A DNA stretch of 64,000 bases from Coprinus comatus (lineage: Eukaryota; Basidiomycota; Agaricomycetes; Agaricales; Agaricaceae): NCBI GenBank assembly GCA_034638255.1, contig JAWPGT010000005.1, positions 620,001-684,000 on the forward strand, given 5' to 3'. The position numbers were made by a program, and so were the translations under genes. Below the pieces are notes generated by a model, which made no database searches, was not told the DNA's origin, and saw only the letters and a list, made by a program, of their open reading frames with translations. Of the stretch, positions 23,336 through 35,300 are shown piece by piece. The first letter of the stretch is position 1; each line of letters begins with the position of its first letter.

Positions 23336-26251
23336 TCATCCCCCTCGAAAGCAAAACGACGTACTGGCAACAATGTGTTTGGCCTCGATTCTTGGTCTAG
23401 GCTCTCGCTTCATGTGAATTAACTGGGATCGGACACGAGAATAAAGTTGCTCCTTCTGATCTCCTTCGACTTGATTGAGAGCGGTTTGGATGACATAATC
23501 TGGGCAGACTCATGAGCACAATACATCTCAATGGTGAAAAACGAGGACACTAACTTCCATAAGCATCCATCATCATGATATGGACAGGATCAGAACCGTG
23601 AGTGGTGTCCAGGATTTCCTCCATCATCTTGCGACGAGTGTCAGAATTGGCGTAAACAAGAATTTTCTCAACAACATTAGAGGCAAATTTATGCCTGGAC
23701 AATTTCAAGACTATGCCTTTCATTTGTGCCGCAATGATCACACAGTCATGCAGTTGACCATGTTGCAAGACGTACTGAACAACATAATTCTGCATCACGA
23801 GGTCAGTTATTATTATTAAATGCCAGCCTGAAGAAATTACGAACCCCAAACTGATCTTGCATCAAACTGCCTACAATCTCATGAAGCTCGTCAATGATTC
23901 CACGGCAATAATCATTCGGGAGATATTCCAAACACCGCTGCAACACTCGGCATCCATATGGATGGACAGCCAACTGTCTCGCTGCGTCACGGAATGCTCT
24001 CAGGAACAACAACCGCTCGGGCGGAACAGTCATAATAAACTTCTGAATTACCTGAAGAACAGCAGTTTGTTAATCATTATACTGGTGGTTGGTAATGTGA
24101 AAGACTCACATGATTACCATTTGTATCTTTCACTACCGTCAAAACCTGAGGTTCGATCCTACGCACAAGCTCTGTCTGTTGCTCGGCTGTGCAAAGTTCA
24201 ATCACCTTCCGCCCATGGTCAGACAACACGATAGAAGGCTGAAGTGAATAATGCCAATACCTTCTGAACAACTCGACAGCCATAAACATTCAAAGACAAT
24301 TCGACAATCTCGGTTTCAACAATCCTTGCTAATCCAGAACGCTGTTCTTGTGTTCCAAAGTCCATCAACTTTTGAATGACCTAATAAGATTGTCCATCAA
24401 GTTCATGCGCAACCTTACAGTTATTTAGTTGCTCACATAATTACCAAACACGTCGGTCATCAGTTTGAAAGCGTAGGTAGGCACAATCTCATCATATATC
24501 ATTCTTATCTTGTCTAAACCTGCGTTTTCTAGCTTGGTTTGGATAAACCGGGACCCATACTGATCCATGCTAAATTCCAAAATATGGCCTGCAATGTCCT
24601 ATATTGAATGGCGTTTAGAAATGACAAAGGGTAATTGGAAATTAAACTCACATTAAGTTCCCACTTCCTCGATTTGCGGTTCCGGAACTCTTCGAGGAGG
24701 GTGCTCCTCGCCACAGAACCAGGGCGAAGGCCGTTAGGGTAGGGGAGTATACCGTTCGAATACATGGTATTAATTGGAAGATATTGTCCCAAGTGAGCAG
24801 TACCGAAAGGGCCCAAATGGGAAGTGTTAGGATCCATGGATGTATTATAACTTGAAACAGGGTGAGTCATGACTGGTGTGCCCAGTGGTGCAAGCATCGG
24901 CGTATGTAACATGGCATACTAAAAGCATAAACAGAGTTAGAAACCCAAGTTAAAAGCTAAAATGAGAGGTGTTGACCTGAAGATCGAGCTTGTCGGTATT
25001 TGACAAGCCATTGACCGAAGATAGATGGGAAACTTGAGGTGTTGTTAATGGTGAATGGCCTTGTGGGTATAGAAGCCCTTGTGAAGGATAAAAGTATTGA
25101 GGTGCAGGCCTTGCAGTGAGAGAATAATCGTATACGAAACTGGGCCTGCGGTGCGGGTCGACAGGTGCAATGGTGGGATAGAGAGCACCAGTATTAGGGA
25201 TAGTTGAAGAAGCGGCAGAATAAACAGGATCTACAGTAGCAGAAGGTCGGTAAGGATCATAACTAAATGGGCTTTCGTTAAAGGATGGTTCCCGGGCTGG
25301 TTGAAGGGCCTGGGCTGAATTAATTTCGGCGTGAGGGAATAATGTATAAGGTGTTCCATTGACTCCAGCAGTAAGCTGGCTTCGCGATTGTAGGCTCAGA
25401 GCTGCCTGTCGTTGAAGGTCAATATGATCTTCTTCAACAACCATACCCCTCATAGCCGAGCTTAGGTCATCAATATTAGGCGACCTCCTCTGGAAAGAAT
25501 CAAACGTTGCTGAAACTGGAGACTTCTGGTATCCACCATAGGCTCCCGTCGGTGAGGTACCAGAACCCAGAGCTAGCATTTCAACGTCAGTTTGAACTTG
25601 CAGCTTCAAGCATCAGAAAAAATTTACCAGATTTTAGTCCTAATGTTTGCTCCTATATAATGTGTCAGTCATGCACACAACATCTAATCATCTTTCAGTG
25701 ACATACCATACGAGGGATTGACACCAACCCAGCCTGGCCTAATGGTGCTGGTCTACCTCTGACGGTACTGTCCTGCTTAGCAAAGTTAGATTGGTAGCAA
25801 CAGCAAAAATAATAAGGACCAACCATTTTGAGGTGGTCATGAACTTCATCCCAACTCTTACTGGTTGTAGGTCTAGACAAGGAGCTCCAATCGTTGAAGC
25901 CATTACGTTGAGCGGCATCGCTTCGAGGAGGAGAGATTTCCTGTGCGCTTGTGATCGATGACCCAGGAGTGTTCCTTGGGTGAGTACCACCCCAAACCTG
26001 ACAGTTGAAATTAATTGAGAATATTTTGACGTTGTGACCTTTGGAACCCACCTGCCATCCGGAATTAAGACTTTTCAAAGTGCTCAAATTATTGTTGACG
26101 GAAAAAGGACCTCCAGCGGTCATTAACCTCTGCGACAACGAGCCTAGAAGTCAATACTCCGTCACCACTTGTGACACCTCAAAGGGCTTACCGTTGGGGA
26201 ACGCGCCGGAGAATGGTTCCTGGAAGCTTGACGCGAACTAACAGCTGACAT
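23336..26251 (-). CDS. Pumilio/PUF-domain RNA-binding protein
   Basis: Exon 1 (26251-26192) starts at ATG and encodes a Ser/Arg-rich 20-residue N-terminus. Exon 2 begins at 26129 after a CAG acceptor, in phase. A long disordered region follows. The C-terminal Pumilio domain opens with L-L-E-E-F-R-N-R-K and has successive repeats, including [58 protein letters not shown] and Y-G-N-Y-V-I-Q-T, that is, eight repeats each on its own or a shared exon. PUF proteins bind UGUA-containing 3' UTRs and repress or localise mRNAs. Repeat identities resemble the Puf1/2-Pum class, but I cannot assign a yeast ortholog. The tail ends in Gly-Gly at TGA 23336-23338. Confidence 0.9.
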
Positions 26252-27903
26252 GATGTTATGGGAAAATTATTATTGAGCTGTAATGAAAGAAAAGCAATGT
26301 ATGAATGGTTAGTTCAAGAAGTAACAGAAACAAAGCGCTCACTTAGTTTGAGAGATTATGCAAGAGACAAATACGGGGCAATGCCAGCTGGTATATTAGG
26401 AATAACCGATAGGAAGACAGGAAAAATTAGTCTGCCAAAGGTTGGTGAGGAAGATGACACAAACAAAGGGAAAGGCAACAGTGAAATATGGCCGGTGGAA
26501 GTGCGAAGGAGGATTCTTGGACTCACAAGGCTACTGATATAGGCTGCCGAGTATAGGCAACTAAACACAGTGGAGTTGTGGAGGAAGTGGTGGACTGTGT
26601 CCAGGTTAAGGTTGGTGGAGAAGAGAGGAGGAGGACCCTTTTGCACAAACAGTCAACCATTCAGAAGTGTCTAACGGAATTAAACGACCCACGGACACAT
26701 TTTCTTAGAAAAAATATAAATCAATTTTAATTTTCCACCAATATGTGTTTCAACGACTAAAAGATGGATCGGCTTAAATTAGATCTGAATCTGCGTCAGG
26801 TCCCCGTTCCGATCTACGACAAGCACGGACAAATACACTCCTAGGCTCGTGGCCGGAAGTGTCCCAACCTCCCAGCTCACATGGCAAATCGCATTAACCT
26901 CTAGAATGTTAGGACCGGACCAAAAACAAATTTTGGGCCTCCTCCTTTCAACTGCAACCATGGTACACCTCCTCATAGCGCATCAATGACGTAACACTAT
27001 GCCCGGTACAGAACCCGGTCTTTGGCCATTTCCCACGTAACTCACTGGTCCACCCTGCCATAACCACTTGACATTTTTTACAATCTCCATTTTGACATTC
27101 ATATATATACTTGGGCAGAACCATAATATACTACAAGTGCCACCTTGTTAAAATTTGCTGTACTTAAGCTCAGAGAAAGGGTTTCCTTTGCGACGGTAAC
27201 CACTGTCTGCCGTTTTCGGTCTTTTTCTCGGAGACAAACAACCCTGCCTTCGCACTATTACTTACAACTTATCACAACCAAGATCACAATCCTTACAAAA
27301 CCCAGTATCGACAAAACCGCTGGGTCAACCACGTATTTATGTACTCGCTTACAACTCGCGTAATTGTTTTTGCCATTCTGTTACGTGAGATAATAAAGGT
27401 TCGAGGACCCTTTGAAAATTTGAACCTAGTTTTGGTCACATAACCGCAAGCATCAGTAGTTCACTGATGGCTACTTACTAATTTTGATTGAAAGCGTTAG
27501 ATTCGAAGTTGACTCCAGAAGTATATTGGCTCCAAGTGCCAGGAAAAGAGTGCATCCGCCATGTTCCGCAATGCCGGCAATTTCGCTCGGCGGAAATCCT
27601 GAAAGGTCTGGATGCTGCCAATATGTTGTCCGAGAACTCATACGAGAATGATTATAAATGTAATACGAGATAGTAGAGACAGGGTATGCGAGAAAAGCAA
27701 ATGAGAGAGAAAAACAAGCACAAGGAACATTTCTATTTATGTTGACCGAGAATTGAAGAACCAGGAGGCTCGTTTCGCTAGGATAGGAGACAAATAAGCG
27801 TACCGTACATATTATCACATTATTTTGACTTACCAGAACTGGATAGTGAGCGGTCACACCAACGCCATCAGATTTCAGTATACATAAAGCAGGATTGGAA
27901 GTC
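26252..27903. other. 1.65-kb non-coding region upstream of the PUF gene
   Basis: This is the longest stretch without a recognised gene in an otherwise compact window. It is read as the promoter and possible long 5' leader of the PUF gene plus the 3' flank of kinesin-1. A pyrimidine-rich run on the minus strand (about 26590-26640) could be leader sequence. Open frames such as 26258-26542 (+) have no recognisable product. An alternative kinesin-1 terminal exon could lie around 27480-27600. Confidence 0.5.
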
Positions 27904-30900
27904 TTACCCAGCATCTTCGTTTTGTACTCGAGCCAAGGGACTGGAGATAGGTGCAGGACCAGTGGGCGTAGCAGTAACAGGCGATGATACGCCTCCTCCT
28001 CCCCCTCTTAGGGGCTTGGCAATGCGCCCAAATCCCAGAGATGATGCAACCGGAACCTTTTGCGCTTTCGGATTATCAGTCTCTACTGTAAGTTAGCACG
28101 ATTTCTTAACACACCTCGGGCTTGATCCAAACGCTCTTTGACTGCCTGTAGCTGAGCCTCAAACTTCTGGTTCTGAGCTGACAACCGACGATCGGCATCC
28201 TGAAGGAGGGCTTCGAGGTTCTGTATACGTTCATTACGGGCCAGTAACTTGCGTTCTGCAATTCCGGCCTCTTTCTTGAGCATTGAGTTCTGGTCAACCA
28301 ACTAACCGCAACATGTCAATAGAGTCATAGACGTAGCAATGAGCGCACAAACCTGTTTCTGAACTAGTGTCAACTGCTCTAGATTACGTTCAAGGAAGGC
28401 CATCTTCCTTTGTTGAGTCTTACTATTGCTATTACGGATAACATTATTGTATTGCTCCTTGATTTCATCGAGTTGGATCTCTAATTCTACCACCTATATC
28501 ATCCTAATTAATATTTGACCACAAGTATAAATGATATAACTGACCTTCTCACAGCGGTTCTGCAGATCACGCATAAGTGACTTCTTGACGGCATCGAACT
28601 CTGCGAGCTGAACATTGATTGCTTTTCTTGTTCGCTCGAGATCTTGTGCACTCTCAGCAAGATTCTTGCCACCCTCAATACCAGCGGAAGTTACGGCGAA
28701 GGCACGCTAAATTGCAATCGTGAAGACCTGTCATACAGAATTGGGACTCTTCACTATACCTTTAGTTCTTCATTCACACTCTTGAGACTATCTATCGTTG
28801 AGTTGAGGGTACGAATCTCGTTGCTTCTGAGGTCTAATTGCTGCCTGAGGTCCGAGACTTCACCCAAATGAGCCTCCCTCTTAGCTGCATATTGCGCTTC
28901 AAGTTTGTTCTATTTCCCAGATTCATCAGCGAACTCTCTCAGGCAGTCAGGGCAAAATGAAATAACCTTTAACTCCTGCATGGATTCGACATCTACACCA
29001 GACTCCTCATCACGCATAGTCTTATCTGCAAAAATGTCCGGGCTAAGATAACATCCCTTAAAAAAGTCCCGATGTCCGATTTACTCACCAAGCAATTCTC
29101 CAAAGTCGGCTTCTAGTTGCGCGACACGGGCATCGAGCTCATCACGTCTCCTCGTCACCATTTCTGTCTCTTCTTGACTTTGCCTGAGGCGATCATGGGT
29201 CTCTCTCAAAACGGTATTGCTTTCAGAAAGTTGTCTCCTGATGGCTGTCAAATCATCAGAGGTCAGTGTATGTGTAGAATCACCATCAAGGTTGTCAAGT
29301 TTAACCAGAAGCTGTCGTAATTGTTCGTCCTTCTCGGAGAATGCACCTTGCTATACAACGGGTTGGCAAGTCAGTCTAGAGCTATGACCCGCGGAGGAGT
29401 TACAAACCGTATCAAATTTGGCCATCATCAATGCCATCTTTTCTTGCTTGCGCTTCTCTTTGTCATCTGCAGAAGCATCTCGTTGGACCAACTTCAAGTC
29501 CGTGAGCTGTTTCCTCAAAGCCTCAAGTTCAGCTGCTGTGTCGATGTTTTGCTCGCGGAGAGTTTCAATAGTAATCGCACCCTCCTTGGCTTCATAATCA
29601 AGGCGTTCAACTTGTAGTCTGAGTTCGTTAAGTTGCGTAGACATCAGCTTGTTTTCCTATGCGCCACTCAGTCGTTGATCGGAAGAAATTGCAAACGGAT
29701 GTAGTGATCTTACCTGACTGACAGAAGCTTCCTGTTCCTTCAAGAACGCAAGTTCCTCCTTAAGCTCCTTCACCAGTTTCTCGGCTGCCACCAATGCACT
29801 CTCTTTCTCAGCTAAGGTATCACTGAGTTCATTCTCCCGCCTCAAAAATTCTTCGCGCTCATCCTTGTCCAATCCAACCACTGTGGGGGTCTGCGGTCGA
29901 CTCTCTAGATCTCTCAATCCCTCAATGGCGGGGTTAACAGGAGTCATACTACGAGAACTTGATAACGAAACGGAAGGGGTGGGAGATGTGGGTACCTTCT
30001 TCGCTGTGGTTGCTCCAGGCTTTCCGAGCTGCGCCCATTCAGATTCATCTACATGACCACCAGCACGCCAAATAGCAAGTTCGGCCTCTAACGCAGCAAT
30101 GTGTTTCTGATACGACGTATTTGCCAACTGAGCCTTTTGTAACAGTCCTTTGAGTTCCAGAGGAGACAACTCAGCATTGACGCGAGCACTGTTTTTGATG
30201 GACTTGGCACGAATACCGAAGCGCAGTGTGGAAAGGGTTTCGGCTTCGTTGTAAGATGACGGAGAGCAATTAATTATCAATGTGGTTCGGGAATTGCCTC
30301 CAAGCGATTCTTGTAGAATACGAGTTAACTTTGAATCGCGATACGGAATGTGTTTAGCCTACGGAGAAGTGTAAGTTATCGCGAGTTTTGTAATGGTTGA
30401 TATGACTGACCTTTTCTGTGAGAGCATTAATAACCATCCCCAAAGCAGAGAGAGATTTATTGATTTTCTTTGCTTCTTCCAGGGTCTGGCCAGATGCACC
30501 TGTCTTTCCAACCTTCTCTGAACCTGCAAGATCGACGAGGTACAAATTACCAGTCTTCTGCGCGCCCGTTTCGGTGTTACGTTGCTGGATAGTTATCAGA
30601 AAAATGGAATGGGAACGAGAAGATTCCGCGTTCATGTCTAACTATCATTGAGTCCCAGTGCCACTGTAAGTTGGAGGTTGGAATGGTGTGCTCACTCGTC
30701 GAGGTGACAACTCTGGCTGCTCCACCTGTTCTCATGATCTCATAAACTTCCCTAGCACTGCTGACATAGTAGTCGGATAGATTCTTGACATAAACACCCC
30801 TTGATTTCTCCTCGTGCACCTGGAGGTTGTCGTTTTGGGCTAGTCAAGTTAGATCTGGTCAGTAGAATACTCCGGTTGGTCACTTACGAGCAAGCAAATC

Positions 30901-31595
30901 ACGAATCTTTTCTAAATAAATTTCCATGTAGGACACCTTGACGAGGTACTCGATGTGTGGGTCGCTCTCAACAATGGATTGAAAAATTTGCTCTGTAATC
31001 CGGGGTATTATTCCCTTGAGTTCATCCGAGTCTATATCTGCACCCTAGAAATTAATTAGAGCTTCTATAGAACGTGTACCAAGTAAGCAAAAGAATGTTT
31101 ACCATCATGGTAAACGTCTTTCCACTTCCAGTCTGTCCATAGGCAAAAACAGTCCCATTATATCCGTCCAACACATCTTTTAGGGGTTTAATCGCAAAGG
31201 GAGGGAGTTAAATGAGCACCATTGATCAATCATTGAGGACTGCACCAGTACCTTTAATGATACTAGAGGAACGAATGATGAGAGGATGCGGGTGAAGCTT
31301 TTGGGACGAACTCACTCCTTGACACCATATTCAAAGATCTCCTGTTGCTTAGTGCCCATCGGGAACACTCTGTCGAATGTGAATCCATCTTTCTCGGGCC
31401 CGTTACCCAGCTGGGCGGATTTCATGTGAACAGTCTGTAGATTATCATGGAAGGAGGTAACGATCTCGCCGCCCTCGCGAGCCTCGATAGCATTAACAGG
31501 TCGAAATCTAATAGGTGCGGGTCCATGAGGTGTGCCAGATGTCAGGGATGGCCTGCTTACCGACAAACGACCTTTATGTTGTTGGTACTCGCCAT
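27904..31595 (-). CDS. Kinesin-1 heavy chain (conventional kinesin)
   Basis: ATG at 31593-31595 opens a kinesin motor: V-V-C-R-F-R-P-V-N, P-loop Y-G-Q-T-G-S-G-K-T, switch [10 protein letters not shown], switch II D-L-A-G-S-E-K, and neck-linker region [12 protein letters not shown] long stalk of heptads follows (V-E-L-E-I-Q-L-D-E and [11 protein letters not shown]). The tail has [11 protein letters not shown], the IAK autoinhibition motif, then a Gly-rich stretch. The order of motor, stalk and IAK tail identifies fungal conventional kinesin, a plus-end transporter of vesicles and dynein. An 11-nt microexon (31262-31252) is required for phase. I end the CDS at TAA 27904-27906; a GTAAG there could instead be a donor leading to a further exon. 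Fungal kinesin-1 works without light chains. Confidence 0.92.
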
Positions 31596-31720
31596 GATGA
31601 CGATTGATGGGTGGCAGGTTGAGCGTTGCAAAGCAGAAGCGGCGTCTGTTTGACGTTGTTGCCTTTTCCAACAACATTACATTACACTCATTATTATACA
31701 GGATATCTACGCTACCGCCC

Positions 31721-32151
31721 TCATTCCTCATCGCTATCATACGAAACAGGTGCTCGCGCTGCACGGCTTGACGATGCTACAGGCCGCACATGTGTATCTT
31801 CACGTTGTGCTGCGTCCGCCGCATCGATCCATTCAGAATAAATATCGATGGGTTCTGTCAGGTCTGTAATAGGTGTTTCAGGCACAGTCAGTCTACGCAA
31901 TATGAGACTTACGGTTCACTTTGCTCTGGTACCGTTGGTCACACACTCTGCACACTAGATTTGCTACTCCTTCCTTCCTGTCCACACGCACAGTCACGGA
32001 TTTATCATGATGACAGAACAGACAGGTAAATGTGGTGTCTGTGGGCACATGTGAGCTTCAACAGCTATAGCACAAAACGTGAAATCTGACCGAGAGGAAT
32101 TTTCTGGCGTGAAGGAGCCGGTTTTCTCGATGACTTTTTGCGTTTACCCAT
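31721..32151 (-). CDS. ELF1: Transcription elongation factor 1 (ELF1)
   Basis: Three exons starting at ATG 32149-32151 encode a protein of about 107 residues, the family's usual size. The basic N-terminus (M-G-K-R-K-K-S-S-R-K) is followed by a four-cysteine zinc finger, C-L-F-C and then C-R-V-C. The conserved block P-I-D-I-Y-S-E-W-I-D-A follows, then an acidic Ser/Asp/Glu tail. Elf1 binds the Pol II elongation complex and helps passage through nucleosomes. The first intron splits a Gly codon that joins Leu to Asp. It lies between two kinesin genes, 125 bp from the kinesin-1 start and 171 bp from the divergent kinesin-5 start. Confidence 0.94.
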
Positions 32152-32322
32152 CGCAATGCGAAGAGTAAAGCTCTAAAACCACTCGTATTGCAGTGAAATG
32201 CTGGGGTCATGTGATGTGATGATATTCCAATTTTGCCACGTGACCTGTCGCGTCAACTGTGTTGTGTTGGTTTAGGCTTATCCATACTCTTAAGTTTGCC
32301 TTCTGTACGACCGACGCTGCAA
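32152..32322. promoter_or_regulatory. 171-bp divergent promoter between ELF1 and kinesin-5
   Basis: The interval contains a CACGTG E-box at 32237-32242 and a run of TGATGTGATG-like sequence just before it. It must serve both ELF1 (minus) and kinesin-5 (plus). Confidence 0.5.
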
Positions 32323-35300
32323 ATGGCGTCGAGAAGGACGATTTCCCGGGCTCCGACATCAAAAACTGCACCAACACACGATCGTACTCGCTCTGCTTCA
32401 ATAAGGCCCCCACCCCCGCCAAAGGCTACACCAAGCCTCAGCTCAACAATACCCTCAACCACATCAAGCCTCCCAAGTCAACCGCAAGGAAGTGGAGAGC
32501 GTTCAGGATCTAATATACAAGTTGTTATTCGCTGTCGTGGTCGCTCCGAGCGCGAGATCAGGAAAATTCGTCAATAATCGTAACATCTGATGGTGCTAAA
32601 AGCAAAGAAATCTCAATCGAAACTGATGCAGCCCAGTCGACCTTGGGGGTTGTAACTCCACCTTCAACAAGGACATATCCGTTTGACCTTGTATTTGGCC
32701 CTGAAGCGGATCAAGCCATAATTTATCACGAAGTTGTCAGCCCCATGCTCGACGAGGTATTACAGGGATACAACTGTACGTTGTTTGCGTATGGCCAGAC
32801 TGGGACGGGGAAAACGTGAGTCATATAATGTTTTCCTTGAAAATGCTAAACCTTTACTTAGCTATACCATGCATGGTGATTTGAAGCCGAGTCCGATGGG
32901 TAATCCTTCATCAGACGCAGGGATGATTCCAAGAGTTTTGTTTCGTCTATTTCATTCACTCGAGAAGTCAAATCTTGATTACAGCGTAAAGCTTTCATAT
33001 ATTGAACTTTACAATGAAGAATTGCGCGATTTGTTTGCCAACGAACTTGCTCCTCCTTCGGGTTCAACACAGCCAATGGGGATGGGAAACAAAGGAACAA
33101 CGGATGGCCTCAAAATTTTTGACGACGCTAACAAGAAAGGCGTATTCATTCAAGGCTTGGAAGAAATCGCTGTCAAGGACTGTAAAGACGCTTTGAGCCT
33201 CTTAACAAAAGGGAGTGAAAGAAGACAAATTGCTGCAACCCGGTTCAATGATCACTCAAGTCGCTCACATTCCATTCTGACAATGACAGTCCACGTCAAG
33301 GAAACCTCTACAATCGGGGACGACCTACTTAGGATTGGAAAGCTCAACCTTGTCGATCTGGCTGGATCCGAAAATATTGGCCGTTCAGGTGCAGAAAACA
33401 AGAGAGCGCGTGAAGCTGGAATGATCAACCAAAGTCTTTTAACGCTTGGTCGTGTTATCAACGCATTGGTGGATAATGCCCAACACGTTCCATATCGGTT
33501 GGTCTTCTCACATGAATGATTGTCCACAACGGATCCTGATTTATGTAGTGAATCCAAGCTCACTCGTTTGCTTCAAGATTCCCTTGGTGGGCGTACAAAA
33601 ACGTGCATCATTGCCACGGTATCGCCAGCACGCTCAAATTTGGAAGAAACACTTTCAACGCTGGACTATGCCTTACGTGCCAAGTCAATCCGCAACAAAC
33701 CTGAAGTGAACCAACGCATGACCCGAAATGGTTTGCTGAAGGAATACATTGCAGAGATTGAACGATTGAAGACCGATTTACTTGCAGCAAGAGAGAAGAA
33801 CGGAATATATTTTTCGGAAGAAAGCTGGAATCAACTCAATTCTGAGCAAGAAATGCAAAGGACTCAGTTACATGAGTCCAGGAAACATATCGAAATTATA
33901 GAAAGCCAAATGCGGGCAGTTAGGGAAGAATTTGAGCAAAGTATAGGTTTACTGTTGAAGAGGGATGAAGAACTGAAAGAGGTGAAAGGGAAACTCGAGA
34001 AGACTGAGATAGCTTTGGTAAATGTAGAAGGAGAGTTAAATGAGAAGAAGGTTGCATTAGATGAGGAGGTTGTAGTTCGCCAAGCACATCAAGATACGGA
34101 GAAGAAGTTGAACGTTATTGCGCAAGACCTAAAAAATGTGACAACACAGACATTGCAGGATATTGGAGGTCTTTTCGAGAAGCTGGGTTTGTACATCTTG
34201 CTTCCAATGATAACCAAATCAACTGAATTGTTTGATACACAGAACGAAAATCCAGTGTTTTCGATCTCAATACACAAACTGTGACCCAGTGTGAACAAAC
34301 AATGTCGTCTTTGATGCAAGCTATCTCGCAGAGGCTCAACGAACTTGAGCAATCCACTAAGGAGACAGCAACCAATCTCCAAACTATGGCGAAAGGCACT
34401 GAAACCACTGGGATTCATAGACTATCATCACTTACACAAACCGTTACCGAACAACTCACCCTCGTACGCAACGCCTTGGATACAATCCATATCAGTGATC
34501 AAAATGAGACAGGGGCTCTCCAATCAGCTCAAGATATCCTCGACGAAATGCAAACCACATTCAAGGAAGAATTTTTATCATGGGGCCAGAACCTGACCAG
34601 CACCTATTCAAAAATGTGCGATGATCTCGAAAAGAACGGCCACAAAGAGTTCTCGACTGTCGAGAATGCGTTAGGAGATGTTTATAGCATACTCGAGAAA
34701 GTCCTACGCGAAGTACAAGACTATATCAAGAACGAACTTAGTTTAGTCCAACAAGTACGGGTAGTAGCAGAAAAGGCGGCAGAAGAGGAGATTCTGCATC
34801 TGCGGCAACAAAACAACGCTCTTTTGCAGATGCTCAAGAATGAGAAGATGAAAGTAGATATCGCTAAAGAAACAATCTTACATCGGATGTCCGAGATGTT
34901 GGATGCCTTCACGAATGAGCAGAACTCTAGATTGCAAGGAAGTGTGGACGATTTGCGAGATAAAAATATGCAGGCTAAGGGTACCTTGGAGACATTCCTG
35001 CGACAACATCAAGCTATGCAAAATCAGGCGATGGCAAACGGAAGTTCAATGAACGCTTCCTTAGAAAAACACACGGGCGTGGCGAAACGCACTCGTGATG
35101 GCGCAGTGAAGGTTAGCTCGTTCTGACAGTGTCGTAAGATCCGTTGATACTGACGTTCGTTCAGACACTAGAACAAACGAAAGCCGCTGTACAGAAGACA
35201 ATGCATACAATGCGCGACCAAGTATTAGGCTCGGTCTCTTCGCACACAGAGTGGGTTGAGCAACAAACAACTAGTTATACCAACGTAACAGCTCAAGGTA

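Noticed and set aside
26138..26191. TAG acceptor at about 26145 for PUF exon 2
   Set aside because: It puts exon 2 out of frame with exon 1; the CAG a few bases downstream (exon from 26129) restores phase.
26258..26542. A 94-codon plus-strand frame upstream of the PUF gene
   Set aside because: It has no recognised domain, no supporting splice sites, and lies in the likely leader or promoter of the PUF gene. I left it as non-coding.
32521..32561. A 41-nt intron to explain the kinesin-5 frame change
   Set aside because: A GTTGTT donor and CAG acceptor would fit phase, but the removed segment encodes the conserved first strand of the motor, so a missing base is the better explanation.
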